Assembly: GCA_902728285.1 (NCBI GenBank)
Contig: CACVBU010000956.1
Location: 787,457 to 851,456, forward strand
DNA from: Clytia hemisphaerica
Lineage: Eukaryota > Cnidaria > Hydrozoa > Leptothecata > Clytiidae
Reading direction: 5' to 3'
DNA length: 64,000 bases
The translations under genes and the position numbers were made by a program. Shown here piece by piece: positions 55,079 to 64,000 of this stretch; position 1 is the stretch's first letter; each line of letters begins with the position of its first letter. Below the pieces are notes generated by a model that saw only the letters and a list, made by a program, of their open reading frames with translations, was not told the origin of the DNA and did not search any database.

Positions 55079-58000
55079 TTGTCAATGTCAAGACGAGGCA
55101 TCACAAGGATCGACTACAGCCAACTCAATTCAACTGGCCGAATCATTCCCCTCAGAAGCATTGACGAAGAACTCACCTCTCATTTTCATAATTTATCTAT
55201 TCGCGAATCAATTCACCCTGATTCCGACGTAACTCATACCGACTCCGACGCAACTCACACCGACTCCGTCGCAACTCACACCGACTCCGTCGCAACTCAC
55301 ACCGACTCCGTCGCAACTCACACCGACTCCGTCGCAACTCACACCGACTCCGTCGCAACTCATACTGACTCCGACACAACTCAAACTGTTCAACTAGACT
55401 CCATAATGGCAGAGCCAAGTGATGAAGCCATCGATCTAATGATTTTGGCACAAGATGCTATTGACATGATAGAAGAAATCCCAATCAATGATCTCAGTCC
55501 TGAAGATTCAAATGTTATCATCACAAAGCTCGAACAAATCAGAAGCTCAATTCGCAAAAAGGAGGTCATAATCAAACGTCGAAAAGAGGAACTCGAGGAA
55601 GATGTGAGGATTTCTGTTAATCAAGCAATTATGTCAATTAAAGAATTCATAACAGGCATTTACGACCGAAAATCAAAAGCCAACCTGAGTCAGACCAAAA
55701 TCAAAGATAACGAAGCAGCCCAAATAGAACGTAAGATCAACTTTCGTCTTGATTGCATCAATAGAGACATTGAAAAGCTAGAGATAACTTTTGATTGTGC
55801 AATGGACAAAGCAGAATCCTCTGAACTTTTACTCTTACGGAAAAATCTTTCTTCGAACGTTCATCAACGATTTGATAAAATCACAGAAAATTATACTGAA
55901 TGCCTTGACTCACCTATCAAAAGTGCCGAAACACTTATCATGATCCGCAAAACTGGGCAAAGATATGTCGACCTAGATGAGAAGAAACAGGCTTACGTCC
56001 TCAATCTTACCAAGGAAATTAGTAAGCAAGAACTTGACAAACATTCTGAGTTTAACAAATCTAAACTCAATATCAAATTAGAGAAGTTCTCTGGTTATGA
56101 CTCCAATACTGATTTTTATACGTTTCGAACCAACTTCGAAAAAATGCACTTGTCTTCAACTCCGAAGGAACTTTTACCAGATCTTCTACGAAACAATTAT
56201 CTGACAGATGCAGCACTAACAATGGTGAAGACCATCAACAACATAGACGAAATTTGGGAACGACTCAAAAAATCCTTCGGTGACTCAAAAGTGATGTTAT
56301 CCAGAAGACTTCATCAACTCAAAAGTATCGACTTCAGCAAACGAGATCCTGAGAAGCTTATATCCGGCATAAGCACTCTAATCAATATCATGCAGGATGT
56401 GTCGTCCCTTGCAGAAAAACACAACATTGAAGAATATCTGTACTATGGTAGCAGCATTTCAGATATTCATGAAGTCATCGGTGAAAGACGATCAACTCAA
56501 TTTTTGGTAGATTTTGGTGAAGAGGATCTCAGCCCAAAGGAAACTTGGCAAAAGATGATTGAATTCTTAATCAAGGAGAGACGAGTCAATGAACAAAAAC
56601 GTCTCTTAAATTTCAAGAAAGAGACAATCAAGAAGAAGGATGACAAGAATGCTGGTGCCAGACGTAATGGTTCATGTCACTGGAATCAAGACGGTGATGA
56701 CGTACACTGCAGCATTTGCAATTCACCAGAAGGAAGAGCAGACCACATTGCAACCAAAAGCCGAAATGGAAAGAAAATCATGCAGTACTACACATGTAAA
56801 TCATTCGTATTCAAATCACCTGGAGATCGATACACCATCTTGAAGAAGAAGGGATTTTGCGCTGAATGCTTATTTCCCGGAGCAGATGCATCTTCGGGAA
56901 AACATGTCGATGGAAAGTGCCAACACGACTTTGTCTGTGCTCATCCATCCCATCAAAACGACACCATCAAGAAGCATGTGCTAGTTTGTGAGGAGCACAA
57001 GACTCAACCATCAAATCAACAACTTCTCGATACCTTTGTCAAGCGTTTCATCAAAAGTCCAGCTTTACCTCAATTCTCAAGGGAGATCAAACTCTACAAA
57101 GCCAGCAACGAGATATGCGATGATCGTGGTGTGTATCTCCTTCAACAAATATCCATCAATGGCAACAACTTGTTAATTTTCTACGACAATGGTTGCAGCG
57201 ATTTCGTTGTCAGCAAGAAAGCAATAGGGCTACTCGGCAGCAAAGCAAAGAAGATATCATCCGAACCGGTCATACTTGGTGGCGTTGGTGAGTGTCAAAC
57301 CAAATCGTTGAATGGAATCTTCAGTGTCACTATCCCACTTCACGATGATCAAGAAGTCACGTTCTCCGGTGTTTGTCTCGATCGTATCACATCTACATTC
57401 CCAACATATCCATTAGACGTCGTTGAACAAGACATCATTGACTATCACATCTCATCAGGAGGAACCAGTCCAATTCCAAAGCTTCCAAACAACATTGGTG
57501 GTGAAGTGCATATGATGATTGGAGTCAAATACCTTCGTCATCACCCAAAAATGGTCATCCAACTCCCATCAGGTCTTGCATTGTACGAATCGAAATTCAA
57601 CAATTCAACTGGGGGAAGAGGAGTGGTCGGTGGACCACATCACAGCTTCACCAAAATTCATCAGCAATTCAACACATTGACATCCTCCACATTCTTTTCA
57701 AATCAATTCAACATGATTAGAAGCCAATCAGCTGTCCCTCTGCTAGGATTCAGCCAATGCAATTCAACAGATCTCGTGCAACAAAATTTCCACGATGAAT
57801 CACCTACCCACATTTCAACAACAATGAAGATTTTTGAAGAAGTAGAAGCAACAGGTAGTGAGATATCATATCGCTGCCCAGATTGTCGCAACTGCAAAGC
57901 ATACAAGCAACCATCAAATGATGTCATCAGCTGCAAAGAGGAAATCGAGCAGAGCATCATCAATTCATCCATCACCGTTGATTTGGAGAGCAAGACTGCA

Positions 58001-58978
58001 ACAGCACTCCTTCCTTTCATAGCAGATCCAGAAGCACGCTTGGTCAACAACAAGGACAAGGCAATGAAAACATATCAGCAACAAGTTCGAAAACTCAATC
58101 ATCCCAACAATCAAAAGGACAAGCAAGATGTTCTCGAGTCAGAAGCAAAGCTGCAGCAACTTGGATATGTTGAATATGTATGCAACCTCCCAAAAGAAGA
58201 CCAGGACCAACTGCAAACTTGTAAGATGCATTATTATATTCCATGGAGAGCCGTTTGGAAATCTAACTCCTTTAGTACGCCTTGTAGAATTGTGTTCGAT
58301 GCGTCCCAACCTACAGCTTCAGGTTTCAGCCTAAATGACGTATTGGCAAAAGGCAGAAATAACCTGAATCATCTTCAAGAAATATTAATCAGATGGTCTG
58401 TCCAACCAACAGCTATCCATACAGACATAAAGAAGATGTACAATACGATAAAGCTACACAAGAGTCATTGGTGTTATCAGAGATATCTTTGGCAAAACAG
58501 CTTGGATCCATCAAAATCACCAGAACAGAAGGTTATCAAGACTCTGATATACGGAGTCAAATCGTCCAGCAACCAAGCCGAATTCGCTTTGCGCAAAATT
58601 GCTCAGTTATCAAAGGAGGAATACCGCAAAGTCAACAACATTGTGCAAAAGGATATTTATGTTGATGATTGTGTAACTGGCGAGAAAGACCTTGAAACAG
58701 CTCATCGTCGTGCAGATGAGCTCGAACTTGTATTGAATCGTGGTGGATTCCAATTGAAAGGCATAGCATTTTCAAGAGAAGACCCACCAAGCACCCTCAG
58801 TGATGATGGAGAAACAATCCATGTTGGTGGTATGAGATGGCTTGTCAAATCAGATGAGCTAGCTCTCAATGTTGGGGAACTCAATTTCAACAAGAAGATT
58901 CGTGGGAGGAAACCTGAACAATCAATAAAAGGTATACCTTCAAATTTAACAAGAAGACTGTGCATCCAAAGTTGCTGA
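55079..58978 (+). pseudogene. BEL/Pao gag-protease-RT part
   Basis: About 1299 residues. Residues about 52-105 include a 7-residue repeat (ATHTDSV, about seven copies) coded by a 21-bp repeat. The gag core has LEKFSGYDSNTDFYTFRTNF and LKKSFGDSKVML. A Cys/His region follows (CSICNSPEGRADH, CAECLF). Protease has FYDNGCSDFV, where the usual active-site Ser/Thr after Asp is Asn. The RT has HTDIKKMYN and YVDDCVTGE. The frame is lost at LTRRLC because of the 2-bp deletion near 58959. Confidence 0.88.
55230..55385. repeat. 21-bp in-frame minisatellite in BEL/Pao gag
   Basis: About seven units of ACTCACACCGACTCCGTCGCA. The period is a multiple of three, so length changes would not break the frame. 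Confidence 0.92.
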
Positions 58979-58979
58979 A

Positions 58980-60125
58980 TTGTTTGATTTGACTGGTAAA
59001 GTTTCACCCTTAATAGCTTCAATGAAAATTGATCTTCAGGATCTAGTACAGCGACAACTCAATTGGGACGATATCATCCCCGATAACCTCCGGTCCATCT
59101 GGGAATCAAATTTCGACATGATGAAGGAAATAGGAGATCTACGATTTAATCGAGCCATAGTCCCAGAAGATGCAATCGACTTAAAGATGGACACTCTGGA
59201 CTTTGGAGATGCCAGTCACTCAATGGTTTGCGTTTCAATCTATGGAAGATTTCTAGGGCGAAATGGAGAGTACTCGTGTCAACTGATCTTTTCAAGAACA
59301 AGAACTGTGCCAAAAGGAACATCTCAACCACGAGGAGAATTGTATGCTGCTGTGATAAACACCCATACAGGAGAGATCGTCAAACGCTCATTAACCACGT
59401 GGCACCAATCTTCAATTAAGTTGACAGACAGTCAGATTGTTTTACATTGGATAAGTAACGAGAACAAACCACTCAAGCAGTATGTTCGAACCAGAGTCAT
59501 CGAAATCAAGCGATCCACTTCAAATCAAGATTGGTTCTACGTCAACACTAACAACATGATTGCAGATATTGGCACTCGAAAGGGAGCAACCTTGAAAGAT
59601 GTTTCCAGGACCTCAACTTGGATAAATGGCTTTGATTGGATGCATTTAGATCATTCACAATTTCCTATCAAGAGTGCAGAAAATTTGAAGCTAAGTGATT
59701 CAGAGATCTCTGAGGTGAATAAAGAAGTTCAAATCTTTCACATTAACAACAAAGAATTCAAGAAGAGATCATCACACTCAAATTATCTCATCGACCCAAA
59801 CCACAGAAGGTTTTCGACAGTCATCCGAATTCTTGCTTACGTTATCAAATTCTGCAACATCACAAGAAAGAAGTCTTCATCCAAATCAACTCAGCTAACA
59901 AACGATGAAATCCATTTGGCTGAGCTCTATTTCTTCAAAAAGGCGACAGAAGAAATTCTTCATCTCGTCGAACCACGAAAATATGAACCAATTTCAACAC
60001 TTAAAGATGGGATACTAACATACAATGGACGCATCCTTTCAGATACAAAGACAACAATCGTCGGACATAAAATTCTTATAAAAAAGAAAGAGTTGAGTTG
60101 GAAAACATTATCAATAAAAGTTTGA
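58980..60125 (+). pseudogene. BEL/Pao RT end and RNase H, truncated
   Basis: Continues the pol protein after the frameshift: FDLTGKVSPLIASM, RNase H DFGDASHSMV, RGELYAAVI, TDSQIVLHW and MIADIGTRKG, then the RNase H-integrase spacer (IHLAELYFFKKATEEI, ILTYNGRIL). It ends in unrelated sequence at 60125 with no integrase. Confidence 0.85.
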
Positions 60126-61650
60126 CTTATAAAAATAATTTGTTAGTGTCGAAATTTCTTCGACGACGGTCGTTCCGCAACCCCTTTTATGTTGATTTTT
60201 TTGCGGAATTCACTTTTTTTTTGTTTGGAAGAGCTAAAGCAAAGCGAGGGGTAAACTACTCGAAAAAAAGTGTACGATAATAACTTTTTGAATTTTCATT
60301 TGACTTTTTTTTTGACTTTTTGACTTTTATTTAGACTTTTTTTCCCGAAAAACGCCCACCACCTCTGGGTGTTAAAAGATTCCCGCCCAAATAGTTTTAA
60401 GACCACCCACCGCCCATGAATATTCCTCCACCCATCCGCTGATTGAAGAGACTTTTTGACATTCAGACACACTTTTCCCCATTCTTAATTTAGTTTTCTT
60501 TGACGTCACTATTGTTCTAAATAAAGTATGGTTCTTCTATTCTTGTAATTTGAGAACGACACACGCCTAGTGCTTTTTTTGTCTATTTTGCTGTATATTT
60601 TAAACAAACAAATATTTGAGAGCTCTTTTTTTCCTCCAAATCAAAAAAGCTAGCGAGACAGGGGTTATAATCACTGATGATGTTGCCCAGTAACCCTCTA
60701 TAGAGTTTGACATTTTCATAAATTTGCTAAAAATATAACTAATATAGCGAAGCCAAGAAAAATGTTGAGAGATGCTACACCGACATTTTTAATCTCGCCT
60801 ATTGTTATTGAATGTACACGTGCGCAATAACTGCCCCTATCTCCTCTTTTTCTATTGTGAAAACTTGTTTGCCAAGGGGATCGAAGGGGATTAACCATTT
60901 AACGATAGATGGCAGCTCCTCTTTGAAGGCATGTTGTAAAACATATCATACACGTTTTCTTTTTATCAAAACACCTAAAATTTGGCTTAGCCTGGATGTG
61001 CTTATTTTTTTAGAAATTTTCAGCTTAAAATGTTCTTAAATATTAAAATATTCTTACGATTTCGTGATTGTGATGTGAGGGGTGCTGCTGCAATTTTTTT
61101 CCATGAGCGGTCCAGGCCCTAGACCTGCGAAATTTGCGACTTAGACTTTGGTACTGGCTTTATTACCCTGATTAAAATCAGCTTAAATTCTAAAATTAGA
61201 GCTGAAATATCACCCGTACGTTAGTTGCAAAATCATCAAATAGAAGTATGATAAAGGATATTTCCAAAAAAGTAGATCTCATCGCAGTTTTTGGACCGCT
61301 TGCGAAAAAACATTTCGGTGCCTCTAGGGGGTTCAATTGAGTAAATTATTGAGAGTTTAAGACTATATTTAGACGGTACGGTTTTGTAGCGCTCCGGTAT
61401 GGTATTGGTTCGTACTAATTTTGTAACGTTTCGGAGCAACGAATCGGAGTAGTTCTTTTGATCTGTTTTGCTTTGTTGCGTCTTCTATTCCGATGTTTCG
61501 AATTTCTACGTTCACACGCTGTTTCGGAACCGTTTAGTTTCGGAGTGATAGAAGAGCGATACCCAGCGACACAAAAACGTAGCGTCTGAACATGTCTTTA
61601 TCAAGTGAATTTCCTTTTTCTCGGTTAGCATTTAAAGAGCACATTCGGTA
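60126..61650. other. non-coding stretch
   Basis: T-rich DNA after the BEL/Pao truncation, then mixed sequence. 61370-61560 has several short repeats around CGGTACGGTTTTG, TTTCGGAGC and their variants. No gene seen. Confidence 0.45.
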
Positions 61651-62381
61651 ATGGATACTTTGATAAAGGTTGATAATTCGTTGGCTGGGATTCTTCTTGA
61701 TTTGGATGTGGAAAAACCTCTTTCTGAGACGAGGGCAAAAATAGCCTATGAGCTTGAAGTGGACGTCTCAAACAAAAAATTCATGCACAAAAACATTGTT
61801 TTGAGAACAAAGCAAGAAAACCAAACGCCGACACAAAAGATCTTGGTCGAGGAGGATAAAAGCAAAGTTTTACTTATGAAAACACATGATCAATCTCAAA
61901 CTGAAGGAAATCTTGATGATACTGTTTTTAATTTCCCTGACTATTCCCCTACTAAACGCCCAGTTACCAGGACAGAGGACAATCTTGAACCACGTGAAGA
62001 AATTGAATCACCTTTTAAGGATATAGAATTAACTTGTGTGACACCAACGCCTGAATCATCGGTATCATCCGAAACACCTCCACCCGGCCCACATGACCAA
62101 GCATCAACATCTTCATGCGTAAGGTAAGCCTGACCCCTAAATCAGCAACTGCTAGTCGCAGGTGGTGGAAAAGCCCCGGTGCTCTTGATATAAAAGATAT
62201 CAAGATTCTAGACACAACATCGCCTGGATTGAAACCTGGTGAGAAAAGAAGAAGAGAATTTTTAAATAGAAAGAGAAAAGAGATAGCTACAAAAAGACCC
62301 AAAATCAATCGTAAAAGGGGTTACGCACGGAGAACGAGTCTCGTGTTCGCAAGGCGAAAGGGATTCTATAGAGCCCACTAG
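61651..62381 (+). CDS. possible gene of unknown function, two overlapping frames
   Basis: A 158-codon frame (61651-62127) begins MDTLIKVDNSLAGILLDLDV, is acidic and Ser/Thr/Pro-rich toward its end (TPTPESSVSSETPPPGP), and stops right at a GTAAG-like donor (GCGTAAG|GTAAGC). An 88-codon frame (62115-62381) overlaps it and is very basic (PGEKRRREFLNRKRKE, KRPKINRKRGYARR), like a nuclear localisation or DNA-binding tail. They may be one protein joined by splicing or broken by a frameshift, or the first may be an exon that continues outside. No family recognised. Confidence 0.42.
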
Positions 62382-62669
62382 TTGTATAAGAAGAGGTGGA
62401 GGCTATCAATCCGCTGCTCATCAAAAAAATATCGTACTTTTTTCCCGAAAATCACAAATCACAAAGAAATTTCGAATGAAAATCTAAAATTCCATAGATA
62501 TAAAAATTACAACTTAAAACGGATCAAAACTCAAAATACTGCAAATCTTGTGACGATGACGTCATTTTGCTTTGGCCCTAAACAACTTTGAGTGCAATAA
62601 TACGAGAAATATTTTACGAGGCGAGCCTTTTTATGAGGCCAATCAGTGTAACGTAAATCTACTTACAGA

Positions 62670-62865
62670 AAGTTAAAGGAAGCAAAAGTTCCCGAGTTAA
62701 AAAAGGAAAAATAACTCGGATAGTTAAAGGAAGCACAATTTCCCGAGTTAGAAAATAAAAAATAACTCGAAAGCTAAAGGAAGCAAAAATCACGAGTTAC
62801 AAGATGAAAAATAACTCGGGAAGTTAAAGGAAGCAAAATAAACAGAGTTATGAAATGTAAAATGA
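62670..62865. repeat. about 50-bp tandem repeat, 4 copies
   Basis: Units start AGTTAAAGGAAGCAAAA and include the inverted words CCCGAGTTA and TAACTCGGG. Copies are 75-90 percent alike by eye. More AACTCGG words continue to 62945. Confidence 0.8.
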
Positions 62866-64000
62866 CGTCACTTTATTCCAAAAATGACGTCATCACTCGG
62901 GATAACTCAGTTTTTTCGTAACTCGGAAAAAAATAACTCGGGAATTCCGGGTCTCCATAATTTCGAATGTTTTTGTTCGAAAATCTTGTTAGATTCGAAC
63001 AAAAAAATTCGACAAGTTCCCGCCGAAAATATAAACATCAAAATAAAGAAAATATTTTTCGATCCCGAAGCTTCAAACATCAAAATGCAGGAGCTTTTTC
63101 AGAGATGTGAAATTATTATACATTATACACAGAAAAAGAAGATATATTGTATTTTTTCGATTGAGAAGAAATTCTTCATCGTTGCGTTTCTCTATCAGAT
63201 TGATGACACTTTTCAATGTTTTTGTTTCGATGCATGGATGAGAGAAAATGCATACTGGTTTAAATTATAGCTATAAATGGTCTGAAAGAACATTTTTGCA
63301 ACAAAAACTATGGGGAACTTCTCGACTTTCAACTATCGTCAAGCTGTAAACGTGTCGAATTTTCGAAATAAGAAGTAAAGTTGATTGTTGAAGATTTGAT
63401 GCTGAAAAGTCAAAGAGAGACACGAGAGACCTTTTACAAAAATCCCTCGTTACCTGGTTTAATCAAAGACATTGAATTTCTCTTGTTTTGTTATGAAAAA
63501 TATTCTTGACAAGTATTAAAGAATTTCAAGTTTTTATGCATGCATTGATAAAAAGAACTGTTTGGTTTTCACGAACGAAAGTGCCGAAAGCTGAATTTAT
63601 TTGCTTTGGGTCGTGTCACGTGTGTGTCGAGTAGTTTTGTAATAATTTCTATATATTTCATCAGTTTTAATTTCACTGACTTTTTGGAAAGAATAGAATA
63701 TAAGAGCTCATCAAATTATAGTTTTTTTTTACGTTTTTCCATTATTTATTTCGAGAGTTCAGTTCTTTTCTCGGCTTTGTTTTGATTTTCTCACGCTGCT
63801 TACCCAAATGTTAACCAATTTTTATTTAAAGTCGTCCCAAGACCTGATAACACCCCTCTCTGTCTCTCTCATTGCATTCTCGATAAATTTTCCGATCCAA
63901 AGAGGGGTTAGCCATTTCCAAACTCCTTTCCAAATCCTATCTTATTCCCCATAAAATTCCCGATAGAATGAGGGGTCAACGACCTCCCAATTCCTTTCCA
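62866..64000. other. right-end stretch, no supported gene
   Basis: A 128-codon frame at 62884-63270 begins in the repeat flank and shows no recognisable domain. The last 120 bases contain two copies of a roughly 66-bp unit (TTTCCGATCCAAAGAGGGGT and TTCCCGATAGAATGAGGGGT), which may be the start of an array beyond the window. Confidence 0.4.

Larger units (their letters stand above)
55079..60125 (+). mobile_element. BEL/Pao element 2, frameshifted and lacking integrase
   Basis: Gag, protease, RT and RNase H run from 55079 to about 60070, after which homology to the 34-41-kb copy stops just before the integrase finger; no 3' LTR follows. The coding region is one frame except for a 2-bp deletion near 58959, which separates 55079-58978 from 58980-60125. 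The transplanted segment at 3755-5157 has two more bases at the same spot and stays open there. Confidence 0.9.

Overview
This window comes from an AT-rich, repeat-dense metazoan genome. Reasons: spliced genes with GT-AG introns, a caspase, a homeodomain/HMG gene, TTAGGG-type telomere-like motifs, and animal-style Ty3/gypsy, BEL/Pao, Copia, CR1/Jockey-like and KDZ mobile elements. An invertebrate is likely, and the HEPN-like/caspase fusion would fit a cnidarian or similar early-branching animal, but the sequence alone does not fix the taxon. No bacterial operon, CRISPR array, tRNA or rRNA was recognised.

Layout. 1-3754: 3'-truncated, broken Ty3/gypsy element. 3755-5157: a 1.4-kb internal piece of a BEL/Pao pol gene fused onto it. 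5158-11467: non-coding DNA with a 316-bp fold-back element, a 208-bp tandem array and telomere-like motifs. 11468-30947: a minus-strand caspase gene with a HEPN-like first exon, split by a 15,956-bp DNA transposon (12894-28849). 31058-32640: decayed CR1/Jockey-type LINE. 32926-33411: MITE with a 9-bp target duplication. 34080-41600: BEL/Pao element with near-identical LTRs. 42901-48176: intact-looking Copia element. 48177-55078: satellites, dispersed repeats and a 2.0-kb TIR element. 55079-60125: second BEL/Pao element, truncated before its integrase. 60126-64000: unassigned DNA with one possible gene.

The centrepiece is the transposon at 12894-28849. It has 121-bp terminal inverted repeats that read as identical, and a 7-bp direct repeat (TTTGTTT) at both ends. 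It holds three multi-exon genes: (i) a plus-strand gene of about 524 residues whose C-terminal half is a protein-kinase fold lacking the catalytic Asp of HRD and of DFG, so a predicted pseudokinase; (ii) a plus-strand gene of 173 residues with a homeodomain-like helix-turn-helix followed by an HMG-box-like segment; (iii) a minus-strand gene of at least 12 exons with the full signature series of KDZ (Kyakuja-Dileera-Zisupton) transposases. I infer that the transposase moves the element and that the DNA-binding and pseudokinase proteins are passengers or helpers. The introns of these genes, and the flank upstream of the transposase, carry several smaller fold-back elements.

The insertion cuts the large-subunit (p20) exon of the caspase. 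With the insertion removed, the flanking exons code for a HEPN-like/Cys-rich N-terminus, p20 and p10 with correct splice phases, apart from one in-frame TGA in the p20/p10 linker and a one-base frame mismatch at the insertion site. All exon maps were read by hand from splice consensus, phase and family motifs; no alignment or search was run.
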